DNA of 64,000 nucleotides from Glandiceps talaboti (lineage: Eukaryota > Hemichordata > Enteropneusta > Spengelidae): contig NC_135555.1 in the NCBI RefSeq assembly GCF_964340395.1, positions 14,547,746-14,611,745 of the forward strand, read 5' to 3'. Positions 1 through 19,865 of the stretch are shown in pieces. The translations under genes were made by a program, and so were the position numbers. Positions within the stretch are counted from its first letter, which is position 1. Every line of letters begins with the position of its first letter. The notes under the pieces were generated by a model. It made no database searches. It worked only from the letters and a program-made list of their open reading frames with translations, and was not told where the DNA came from.

Positions 1-143
1 CACAAGACAGTAAAAGCACTCTAACTCATGAGTAATGGTGTACAATGGTGGTAAACAGGTATACTGTACTGAGTCTTCCTGTGACCTGTTTTTATTAGCT
101 CAACAACATTCTTTCATGAGACTATGTTTTATGTACATTTCAG

Positions 144-8914
<8,771 letters not shown>

Positions 8915-9077
8915 TGTCCTGTCTTGAATGGAATATTGACACCTTGCAGAAAAGATCACCGATCTTATATTCATATCATCTGTCTAATCTGCAAAGGAAC
9001 ACTTGTAAAATTAAATGAAAAAAATCACATCGGGTTTTGTATGTTCAATCTCAAAAGGGACACCATCCCAACACTTC

Positions 9078-9083
9078 AATAAA
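9078..9083 (+). terminator. Polyadenylation signal AATAAA for DHX38
   Basis: Canonical AATAAA hexamer 164 bases after the DHX38 stop codon, and the first one downstream of it. Confidence 0.65.
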
Positions 9084-10150
9084 AAAACCACTGTTTATGT
9101 CATGGTCAGGTGTACCGTTTAAAACGGACAAATTAGAGAACAAACACTTTCAAAATGTTGTCTGTTGCATCTTGTCTTGCATGTAAACATTGCACACATT
9201 TTAGAAGAAAAACAGTCAACATTTGGTCATTTTTAGGACGATCAGCAAAAAAAAAAAGACCAAAAAAGCTATTTTGTCCCCAATATCCTGTCCAAAAAAA
9301 CTTCTGGACACATCTCTAGAGAAAAAAACCCCATTATGTTTGGTCTTCATGTCTGCCGTTGAAGGGGACCATCAGCAGTACCACAACATTGGTCCCTGCA
9401 AGACAGTAAATATGTATTCCAAATTCACTTTGAAGAACATCTAGTATATAATTAAATTAAAGATTTGCAAATTATGTATTGTGAATATATTGAATGATTT
9501 ACAAATGATTGATGTCTGTTTGTACATTCTATACCATTACTGTTAAAATATGCTATAAAAGCCATGAATATGTACAGTGTACACCAAATCAGAAAAGTAT
9601 AACAATTGGAAATGGCAAAAAAATTATTGTTGTTCCCTGGTTCCTTATGGTCCAATGCAGTGAATAATTTTTATCCTCCACCATGTTACATTTTTCATTT
9701 CTCTATTAATCATGTCTTTTGTTTCAAATTTTGAGTGGTTGGATTTGACAAACTCGGACATTCTCATCAAATTACATACCAGGAAGGTGATATTTGCATT
9801 ATGCTGCAAACAGTTACTACATTTGTATGTTTGTAGGACATCTTTTATAAAACTGCCGACATTTTGAAAAAATAAAAATAAAAGCACACTTTCTTACCAT
9901 TTTAATTCTTTAGCATAATTGAAATTCAGCAGTGCTATATATTTTTACCTTCCGTAAGGAAGGTTATAATATACCGATGAAGTCTGTGTGTGTGTGCGTG
10001 TCTGTATAACAATTTCCGGAAAAAAACCGGCTGCATCAATTCAAATGAAATTTCATAGACATGTTCGGTAGGGTAATGGCCAGAACTGATAAGGTTTTGG
10101 TAATAATCCGATGAATATTAATGACCAATTTCAGTAATTAATCGATCGAA

Positions 10151-10374
10151 CGAATATAAAGTTGGCGTCAGATTCAGATAGCATTATCTTATGAACGTTA
10201 TATTGAACGTCAGATGGCCTCAGATCCGAAGACACCTGACGGACTCAAACCTGAAATAATACTGTTGAGACTACAGGGGAGGATTCTGCTTCACTGCCGT
10301 CGGGTGTATTCGGATCTGAGGCTATCTGATGCTCAATATGACGCTATCTGAATCTGATGCCAACTTTATATTCG
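10151..10374. mobile_element. Fold-back (long inverted repeat) element
   Basis: The left arm (10151 to about 10241) starts CGAATATAAAGTTGGCGTCA. It is the near-exact reverse complement of the right arm (about 10299-10374), which ends TGCCAACTTTATATTCG. About 55 bases separate the arms, which differ at only a few positions and one short indel. This is the structure of a palindromic MITE or fold-back transposon; no protein is encoded. Confidence 0.85.
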
Positions 10375-11175
10375 TCCTCTACATTGTTCTACACTGAGAA
10401 AGACTCTGTTTTCAGGACAGGGGTTTCTAACCTTATTTTGTGTTTCCCTTGGATCTGCACTCTGCATTGGCTGGACAAACACAAGAAAAAAGAAGACTCC
10501 GAGGCAGGGTATTTTAAGTGATTCAAACTCACAAGAAAAAAATTATTTTTCTTGGCCTTAAGTTAAAATAGGGTTACATAACTTACAATTGACCGTGAAC
10601 CATCTCCTTTTTACTGTGTTCTTTTCCGATTTCTCTCGACAACAAACTACTGCTGTTTGTTGCAAGGCTTGTACATAATCATTTATCTAGCTCTGTATCT
10701 CAGGATATAAATACACTCTCACATATTTATCAAGTGTAATAATCTATAATTTATACCCAAATCATGTGTGTGGTCAAAATATGGAAAAAAACCAAGCCTC
10801 GCCAAGCATGTGAAGAAATTTCGCAACAATGTATCAATAATGGTGACCTACATTGACCTCTATATAATAGTGTACAGTGAGGGCGCGCCACTCAGCAAAA
10901 TCTTGACAATTTTCCCGTAACTTGATTAAAGGAATGTGTAAACTCGTGGTGGGACAGAAGGAAGTTCAACACGCACTTGCCATATCCCAGGTATGTAGGG
11001 GATCACGAAAGCTGAGTGAAGTCGAGGATGGCAAGCTTTCCTGTGCTGAGAATAGGTGGCATGGCGGGCATTTCAACAACATTTTTGACAACTATTCACT
11101 TTCATTTGGATTTGACGAATCACAGATATAGAGCTAAATTTCTTGCATAAATCATGAATTTCCTTACAGAAGGCA

Positions 11176-11262
11176 TTCAGTTTAAAACTGGTTTTTAATG
11201 TTATTAAATCTGACAGGTCACTGGTTTGATGTTATTGCTATTTCTCTAGTGTCTCTATCTTG
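11176..11262 (+). repeat. Dispersed repeat, copy A (partner at 41784-41850)
   Basis: The core AAATCTGACAGGT-ACTGGTTT-GATGTTATTGC-ATTTCTCTAGTGTC matches 41798-41845 with only about four or five mismatches over some 56 bases. Flanking sequence is weakly similar on the left and unrelated on the right. I do not recognise the family. Confidence 0.75.
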
Positions 11263-11276
11263 TAATGCAAAAATAA

Positions 11277-11480
11277 ATTCTGCTCTGGAAAAAAAAAGTT
11301 TTGGCCTCAAAACATTTTTTTTTTATCTGGAAAAAAAGTTTTGGCCTCAAAAATTTTTTTTTGATCTGTAAAAAAACATGTTTTGGGGCTCAAGAAGTAA
11401 AAAATCTTGTTATGCAAATAAATTTTCTACTTTGTAAAAGGAAGTTTTGTCTTACAAATTTGAACTTTTTGCTTTGATAT
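11277..11480 (+). repeat. Degenerate tandem repeat, A/T-run units
   Basis: Three to four imperfect units of the form CTGGAAAAAAAGTTTTGGCCTC followed by a run of A then T. They are clearest at 11284-11310, 11326-11350 and 11368-11392, then decay. Minisatellite-like; no coding potential. Confidence 0.7.
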
Positions 11481-11879
11481 TTCTATTTTGAACCAAAAAA
11501 ATAATGTTTTGTCCTATGAAAGAAATGTTTTATCCTTGTACTGAATATGTTGCTCTCAAAATATTAATTATTTCTTCCACAAATGTATTGTTCCTATGTC
11601 ATCTCTGGGCCACCGTATCTATGGTACAACACATACAGAGTATAAAACATAATTTGAAATCATATTAGCTGTAACGGGGACTATTTTGTTCAGATCTGTT
11701 TTTTTTTTTATAAACTTAAGTAAGAATCAATATCATACAGACTTGGCTGTCTGCTCCCAACGTCATCAACGCAAGAGTGAGGTATATTTGATTAACAGTT
11801 GGTATTTGTATGGGGCGGATCTCAATTTAACCTTTGACCTTTGCTGCTTTTGTTCAGACATCGTCTTCCAACAACCACG

Positions 11880-14800
11880 ATGGCGACGAATGTTTTTCCA
11901 GCAGCGAACTTACACGTTGTAGTATTTCTAGCTACATTTGTGCTGTTTCCGCATTTTACACTCGGCTACAAAATCCTAGTCCTGCCTGGGTTTAGTGTGC
12001 AAAGTACATATAACCAATTAGCGAAGTATGGGGAACATCTTGCTGCTCAAGGCCATGATGTAACGATGGTTATCAACAAGCGTTATTATGGCAAGGCAGG
12101 CATTCACGAAAAGCATGCCAAAATATTCCGGTTGGAATTTTTCGACGGATCAAAATCGTATGAAGAGTTTAAAGCATACACCAGTAATGCCGAATCCAAG
12201 ATTGCCAGTGGAGATGTATCGCTATTCGATGTGTTCGCCTTATTTGAAGAAGTGTTTGCCCGAGAATGTGACGATATATTTAGTGACAGTGCGTTCCTAC
12301 AACGTCTACGTGAGCACAACTTTGATATTGTGATCGCCAACACGTTTGTAGCATGTCCGATGTTGATCGCAAAACACCTGTCTTTGCCGTTCGTTGGTGC
12401 GTCCATTAATCGGATCGCGCCGATGGCTGACGGTCGACTGATTGGTGTACCCAGTAATCCTGCATATGTCCCCGAGTTAATGACGGGTTTGTCGGACAAA
12501 ATGAATTTCTTTGAACGGGTAAAGAATACGATGCATTACATGGCCTCATACATAATGTGGGAATATTTCTTCTGGGCGCCATACAAGAAAATTAAAGAAA
12601 AATATAATATTGTTCCAGACATGACATTTCATGAGGTCTTCAGAAGCGCCGAGATCTATTTTGTGTACTCCGATTTTGCATTTGAATTTGCCCGACCACT
12701 AATGCCAAACGTAATACCAATAGGAGGTCTGTCTGCTTCTCCGGCTGAATCGTTGAATGAGGTACTATATGTATATAACTTGATGTACAAATGTAATGTG
12801 TGGAAACAATGCATTGAGGGTTGTCGACGTCATACTGCATTCATACGTAGATTCAACTGACTATGGTTCATTCATTTGCTATGGTTCACTCAATATTGAC
12901 ATCTAGAGCTCAGAACACTATAGAGAATTTCCAATAGTGGTCTGAGTCTGGAGTGGGTGAGCTCTTGGCCTATGTAATACTTTGTTGTATTTATACCATG
13001 TTAGTATACATTTTGACGTTATATGCGTTGGCCATGGTATATTTGCAATCACGCTGCCCTCTGTTTGTTCAATGTATTAACTAGCTATATTTAGGCCTAA
13101 CAAATTGATTACGCTCAATCTTAGAATAGGTGGGGGTAGGTAGATTTTTTAAAATATTTTCATGTGTGAGTATCTAGTTCAGGCAGCTATGTTTTCCGTT
13201 GTTTTCCATATGGTCTGCGTGTCATTGGTTTAAATTTCTTCCCATCAGATGTACTGCAGCCATCACAGATTGGAAGAACAGTTTTATATTGTGATGTCCG
13301 TTTCCACATTCACTATTTCTCGCAAGACCACAATTTTCACAATTTTATTATATTTTTTCTCGAATATGTAAACAAAAAAAAAAGTTTAGGGTCGGCAGTG
13401 AAAAACTAGGTGGGGCCGGGTCGGGTTACCGGAAACAGTTTTTAGGCCTTAACAGCTGCATCAGCTTCAACTGAAGATATTTAAAAAAAATGTTTTGTTA
13501 GATATAATAACTTACTCGTAATATTGTTCATCCTGAACGGTGTTGACTCTCCTATAAGTGAACGTATTTTTTTTGTAGCTGTATACTTGATAAATCATAT
13601 CAGATTGAGTTTTAGGTCCGTTCCTAAAAACAGCGCCATCAATGGCGTTCACGATCATACATGTTATTACGGTACTAATGGATGTTAGTTAATACATAAG
13701 TAACTGACCAATAATTTAAAATATATAATTGGTTTCTTGATGAAGAAAATATACCAGTTGTAGCTGGTGCAGCTCTATCAGGTTAAAGTTTGTAACATTA
13801 TTAGTTGCTCCGTTGACATGAGATTTTATATGATGAGATTTGTTCTATCTGATTTCTTATTGAAGGAGCTTGAGAATTTTGTACAGTCTTCGGGGGATGA
13901 TGGTTTCGTAGTTTTCTGTCTGGGCTCCCAAATCGAAGCACTACCTGTACAGAAAGCAGAGATATTCGCCGCTGGCTTGGCAAAGTTACCACAGAAAGTC
14001 ATTATGAAGTACAACGGACCCGAATTAAAGGCTGTAGGAGACAACACAAAAATTATGAAATGGATTCCACAAAACGATTTACTTGGTAAGTTCATTCAAA
14101 ACTGAAACAGTTTATGGACAAGTTATTTCATTTTGTAGCCTATTTACTGATCTCTACTGCGTTGTTCACATTGGTAGTAGCTAACAGTTGTCATACCTCT
14201 TAGCCCTCCAAAAGCATCTAACTTGTGTTGAGAACCGTTAGAACTGATTCAATAAGCCACCCCCCCATAAGGTTGTTATCAGACCCTTGTATGTTAATTT
14301 ACAGTTCATGTAAATTATCACACTTCACATGCTTCACGTGTTAACTCCTGTGTTCATCTATGCTCTACGTGTACATTTACATAATGACTTCATTTGAATA
14401 ATGACATGGTTGTAATCAGGTTACTGGTCAACATTTACACATGACTTCATTTGAATGATAATGTCATAGTTGTAATCAGGGTATTGGGTTGTACATTTAC
14501 ATAATGACGTCATTTGAATGTCATGGTTGTAATCAGGGTATATCGTATGTACATTTTCAAATCATAATTACCAACTTGTTCACATTCTCAACACAAGCGT
14601 TGGTTTCGGTGGCTAGGAGTGTGACAACAGCGACAAGTAATACACAACATTACTGTAAACAGGCTGCATAATTCTCAGTCAGTCAGTCAGTCAGTCAGTC
14701 AGTCAGTCAGTCAGTCAGTCAGTCTGTTAGTGATTCATTCATTCAGTCAGTCAGATACATAAGCGATCAGTCTAACGGACACTACACCATCACTTAAAGC

Positions 14801-16202
14801 AGTTTTGTCGGCAGACCTTCAATTAATTTGCATTCATACCTTATTTCAAGGTCATCCCAAGATCAAGGCTATAGTTTATCATGGTGGCCTAAACGGTGTA
14901 TACGAAATAGTCTACCACGGTGTTCCTATGGTCGGAATTCCTTTGTTTACCGATCAGTTCGATAATCTCAAAAGAATGCAGAAGATTGGTATGGCAGAGG
15001 GTGTAGATTTGCATACGCTGACTCCTGAGGACCTCTACGATGCTATTACCATGGTAATATCGGACCCCAGGTATGTTTCCATGCATAGATTAACTATGAT
15101 TGGCTTCGTAACAAAATCGTATCTATTTTTTTCCTGACCACTTACCTTATAACCTAATATGAATCTAAGTGCCATTCTAAATAACGAACTATGTGTTCAA
15201 GTATCGTCAAACATGGTATAGACTAATGGATGACATTCAATCATTCACTTAGCCGGCAAGACAAATTTTAGTAAGGGGTACCCGGGTTAAACGTGCTTGA
15301 AGTGCCGAGTTATTTCAACAAAACACCACTTTAGTAAAATGTAATTGAGGCAAACATGACCTTTTTGGAATAACTATCACAAGGACATCAGCAAAATCTC
15401 GGTCTCTCGTAAAATGAGTACTAATACTATCTATTGCAATTCCAAGTAATATTTCCAATATCACCCATTTCATTGCCTGTCTTAAAACTATCATAAGGGA
15501 TCTTCTATGTCTGCTTTGCGCTTTTCCACCCTCCTCTTTTTCTGTCAGTCCTGTAAGTGTAAGTATTTGGGATCGTCGTAATATGATTAGAATCTCGAGA
15601 ATGCGCTTGGAGAGTTTTGCCTCGACGCTAGGAGGAAATCATTCATACAGTGGGCTTGTTCGGCAACTTCCCGAAGTGCGGTCCGCGGCCATGCTGCAAG
15701 ACACTTTATAGATGCACTGCGCAAAATGGCTTCAAAAAAAGACATCCAGGACGAGTTCATTGACTAAATTAATTACTTGTTTTACTATCGATCTTTTCCT
15801 CAACAGATTTCTTTCCTTACATGTATTACAAACACCAACAAGTTGTTTTCATGTGTAAGTGTCTTACATTTTTCATAATTATTAACTCTATCAATGTACA
15901 GTTATGGTTTTTTCTCTCTCTATAGTTACAAGGAAAATGCACAACGTGTGTCACGTATCCATAGAGATACGCCGATGTCAGCTGGAGAAACGGTCGTTTA
16001 CTGGGTGGAACATGTCATAAGACATGGCGGCCAACACCTCAGGCCTGAAGCTATGAATTTGAATTTCATTCAATACTATTTGATCGATGTGTTTCTTTTC
16101 ATGTTGTTTGTTACCATGGTGATTATAGTTATAGTGAAGAAAACCCTTTGTTTTGCCATTGGTCTTTGTACTCCAAGTGGGGGTAAAGATAAATCAGAAT
16201 GA
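11880..16202 (+). CDS. UDP-glycosyltransferase (GT1 family), four exons, 532 aa
   Basis: Membrane UGT expected to move a sugar from a UDP-sugar onto small lipophilic acceptors in the ER lumen. Exons 11880-12761, 13866-14085, 14851-15070, 15926-16202; phases close to 533 codons including TGA. I chose ATG 11880 because a signal peptide follows directly (about residues 1-28, ending FTLG before YKILVLPG); the in-frame ATG at 11841 would place polar residues before it. Donor-site signature: KWIPQNDLL, HPKIKAIVYHGGLNGVYE, GVPMVGIPLFTDQFDN. A C-terminal transmembrane helix (LFMLFVTMVIIVIV) precedes a short basic tail ending KDKSE, a KxKxx-type ER-retrieval match. Oddity: the usual catalytic His (S-H-W in relatives) aligns with Thr in QSTYNQ, and the partner Asp (A-D-A) with Asn in VIANT. 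Acceptor or sugar identity cannot be read from sequence. Confidence 0.93.
13091..13450 (+). mobile_element. MITE-like element, copy A (in UGT intron 1)
   Basis: Bounded by TTAGGCCTAA at 13091 and TTTAGGCCTT at 13441. Its reverse complement is clearly similar to 18624-18965: shared blocks include the AATAGGTGGGG/CCCCACCCATT end, TATGGTCT / CCATATGG, GAAACC/TTTCTTCCCATC, the CTCGCGAGA-like centre, TTTGTTTAC and the GGGTCGGCAGT / ACTGCCGACCC block. No protein is encoded. Confidence 0.8.
14371..14542 (+). repeat. Minisatellite, three units of about 60 bp
   Basis: Units starting at 14371, 14431 and 14491 share ACATTTACATAATGACTTCA, then TTTGAAT, then TGTCATGGTTGTAATCAGG. It lies in UGT intron 2. 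The units are adjacent with no unique spacers, so this is not a CRISPR array. Confidence 0.85.
14676..14753. repeat. (CAGT)n microsatellite
   Basis: A perfect CAGT array (14676-14722) with a degenerate CATT/CAGT extension, in UGT intron 2 about 100 bases upstream of exon 3. Confidence 0.92.
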
Positions 16203-17106
16203 TTGTATTGGTTAACAAACTTTCTAAAATCTGTATTTTTAAATAATACAGTAATTTGAAATATATCTTTCCGGATACTTGTTTTGTGTGTCTTGCTTGT
16301 TTTATTCTGTTCACACCAGTATATGCGCATGTTTACGTCATGTCAGGTAAACTTGTGTTGTGAGTCTAGCCAGAATGTTTACATTACCTAATTATGTTTC
16401 TGACACAAAGAAAAAGTCCTCTTAGACTAATTTGTGCCTTAGGTACAATTGTGTTGATTACTCCTATCAACCATAATGCCTTTGGCTGAGAAAATAACAC
16501 ATTTGTATTAAAACTTGCTCAAATTTAAAATATTGTAAAGAAGCCATGTTGCACTTAAACATACATGTATGCAGCCATTTGAATTCTGTGTGTATGTGTA
16601 TGTGTGAGTGTGTGTGTATGTGTGTGTATGTAAATTACTGAAATGGGAAAACATTGGAACAACACAAGGGTGCATAGCAACCATGGCCACACCTATAGCA
16701 ACAAAACAACCATGTATGTATCCCTTATTCTTCGGCTATATGCAAACACCATCAATACAATTAGTCAGTCTTCTATGATACTCGGTGGTCTGCATGATGG
16801 GACTACTTGGCCAACACTTTTACACACTAAATCATGCACACTACTTCAAATAACTTCTATTACAACAACAACAAAATCCTGAAATCTGTTAGGCCAAAAC
16901 TGAAGTCAAAACACTGGGATATAAATAAATTTTGAAGTTTCGGCAAACATTTATATAATTATCTAAAAACTGATTAAAGGGTACAGACGAACAATACATC
17001 ACACTATCCTATTAGGAAATAAAAACACTTTCTGTTGACAAAAAACTGTGCCTTCATATGAGGTCTCCCCCCCCCTCCCGGCCCCACTCTTTTTTCTGCA
17101 AAGGTG

Positions 17107-17229
<123 letters not shown>

Positions 17230-17997
17230 GGACTACATATATACATATATTTTTATTTTTAAAAAGAAATTCAGCCTATTCAAAGAGCGGAGGCACAAGG
17301 AAAAGTTACATTTGTCCTCTGCAGCATCCCTAGCTAATCATGTAATGGTAGTAATGGGGTTAAATCATTCAGTTTTAGCAATTTTAGATATACCTCACTA
17401 CCGATGAAGCCTCGCGAGACTTGCAGTACTCGGGTCCTACGAGATGCTGGAAGTCAGGAAATGATGGGAATTAAGTCCCAACACGCAGTAACTATGAACT
17501 CTATTTGTAAGATCACTACAGTCTGTAGACATGTAAGAGGAATCACTACCAGACGGGTAAGCTAGATACATTTTACTATCCTACTGATTTCTGAGAATTT
17601 CATCCGACTTTTGTAAAAGCACTGTTATCAGATTCAGAGATTAGACCGACGGCCGACTGATCAGTCAGTCTAGCATTTTAATACGCCTTAAACGATCATA
17701 TCATCTGTCGGGGACGTATAAAGATGGTTGGTATCTATAACTTCAATTGTTTAGAACAGAGCTGGTTTAGAAGTCAACTATGACTTTTCCATACGCCTAT
17801 ATTATGACGCGCCAAAGTCACGAGTTCTGTCAGACTTTAGGTCAATCAGGTCATGTAACGCGGGGGTAAAAGTCAATGATGGCGTGTGGTTATTTCTAGT
17901 ATTAAAAATCTACCACGATACCAGTAACATCTTATAACCTAGGAAGATAAACATGTTTTGTGTTTTTATCTGTCATGAAAACCCAATTATCAAGCCG

Positions 17998-18251
17998 TAA
18001 TAGGGAACTTGCAATCCAAACTGAGCATGCTCAGGTGCATAGGACTATGGGATTATCTGTGGTTATCGTGATACCTAATCTGGAGCTACTGACAAAATTA
18101 ACCTCCCACAATGGTCAGGGTAACATTGAATTGATTATTTGTGGTTACAGACAATGTAACAGTATTGTTTACAATAATGTTTGATTAGTATTTATTATCA
18201 CATTCCCCATGATGCAACATTCAACATGGTGGGTTTGCAAGTTCCCTATTA
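17998..18251. mobile_element. MITE with 17-bp perfect terminal inverted repeats
   Basis: The left end TAATAGGGAACTTGCAA (17998-18014) is the exact reverse complement of the right end TTGCAAGTTCCCTATTA (18235-18251), 254 bases overall. A small open frame at 17960-18184 crosses the left end and is not a gene. TA or TAA is a possible target duplication, but it lies within the repeat and cannot be separated from it. Confidence 0.85.
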
Positions 18252-18623
18252 CTATGTCGTGAGTAAGAATGTAAGTGACACATCAACAATGCAAGACCCA
18301 GTGCACTAAAGGAAATAAGTACACGGGTATGTTTCCGGTGTGTCTGGTGAGAAATAATTGATTATAAGATGATCCAGCAATGGCATCTTGTACACTTTAG
18401 ACACGTGTCAGTCTGTCCGTCCACCCGACTGTCTGAAGAACACATTGACCAATTGCCTTTGTATTTGAAGGAAATTTTTTTAGGGCCTAGTATTCAAAGT
18501 TGTGAATTGTTCAGGGCAAAGTGATCGGCTCAGTGATATGTAAATTAGGTCTTGCACACTGATATCTGTTTAAACTGTTAATACTACCGGACAGATTGGT
18601 CCGAAATTATTAAATATGCTTTT

Positions 18624-18965
18624 TTTAGGCCTAGAATATGTTTAGTTCCGGTTTACCTGACCCCACCTACATTTTTACTGCCGACCCTATACATTTGTTT
18701 ACGTATTCGAGAATAAAAAATATAATCGCGAAACTTGTAAAGTCTCGCGAGAAATAGTGGATGCGGAAACTGACATCAACTTTCGATGGGAAGAAACCAA
18801 TAACACAGAGACCATATGGAAAACAACAGAAAACATATAACTACCTGAACTAGACACTCGCACATGAAAATAAATAAATAAATAAATAAATAAATAAAAA
18901 TCTACCTACCCCACCCATTCTAAAATTGAGCATACTCGGAACCACATAATTTGTCTTAGGCCTAG
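18624..18965 (-). mobile_element. MITE-like element, copy B (inverted relative to 13091-13450)
   Basis: Ends carry TTTTTAGGCCTA (left) and CTTAGGCCTA (right). It matches the copy at 13091-13450 in reverse orientation. An AAAT tetranucleotide run at 18867-18900 has expanded where copy A has only a short A/T run, suggesting a microsatellite born inside the element. Confidence 0.8.
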
Positions 18966-19865
18966 ATGTATATAAAATTCTCAAAATTAGATGATCCCAT
19001 CATTGGTATGCAAATTAGGTCTAAGGAATTTTCAATCAAAAGCCAAAAAAACTGGAAAACTAATTCTCAAAACAATAATTTAAAACTATTTCGCACATCA
19101 GTCTAAAAAGTGACTGAGATGTTTCTAGGAGTGTCTAAAATTATTCAACTTAAAATGACGTCATATTTATAAATTAAGTCTATGGCATTGTTAGTCAAAA
19201 AAGTGATCAATAGTCTAAACATCAATTGCTTGACAAAATTATTCCTAGCAACCATGACAAAAACCTTAGCAACAACAAAATGCCAGGACCATTTGCAAAT
19301 ATTAGAAAAAGTAATTTGCAACCAAATGAGTAAATACTAATATTCAAAAAAATAAATTTCACAATTATGCCTAGCAACTAATAAGACGGCACCAATCTAC
19401 TGTTGAATGGCATTGTCTATTACACAAGTAACAACAGTGATGTAATGTACAATCAAGTGTGTAGTAAAGTGAATTGATTTAGTTAAACAGCCAAGACCGT
19501 GCCCATAGCAACGTCAAATGACATTATCTAAGACAAAGAAAGTAAAACTGATGTGTGGTTAAGGGAACATCAAGTACAATCAGACAACAGTGTATTTTAG
19601 AAATGTTACACCTTTATAAAAGTTGCGGCTAATAACCCAATCTAGGCTATATGATCATCCTTTATGTGTCAGCAACCTTACCCTCTAAAGACTTCTGTAC
19701 TTTCTAAATTTATTAAATATTTCGACAGCTTGGCAATAGCATTCTCATTATTTATTGTTTCCTTCTCTCTTTACAGTTGTATCTGATGTACTAATAGAAA
19801 TGCTACTATCAACCCAGCCTCTTTACATACAACGACATTAACTGCTCCAAATCTGGGATTTCTCA

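Larger units (their letters stand above)
8915..11879. other. Intergenic region between DHX38 and the UGT gene
   Basis: After the DHX38 3' UTR I find no supportable gene. The region holds a hairpin-ended repeat near 9947-9970 (ACCTTCC GTAA GGAAGGT), a fold-back element (10151-10374), a repeat shared with 41790-41850, and A/T-rich tandem units (11277-11480). A short open frame at 10922-11131 has no recognisable domain. Confidence 0.7.

Noticed and set aside
10922-11131. 69-aa open frame starting MIKGMCKLVVGQKEV, with a GTATGT donor-like site after CAG at 10991
   Set aside because: No domain, no matching exon partner and no acceptor context. It could be a lone non-coding exon, but nothing supports it.
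14371-14753. Spaced direct repeats resembling a CRISPR array
   Set aside because: The repeats are contiguous 60-bp minisatellite units followed by a CAGT microsatellite, in an animal gene intron.
17960-18184. 74-aa open frame
   Set aside because: Overlaps the MITE with terminal repeats at 17998-18251.
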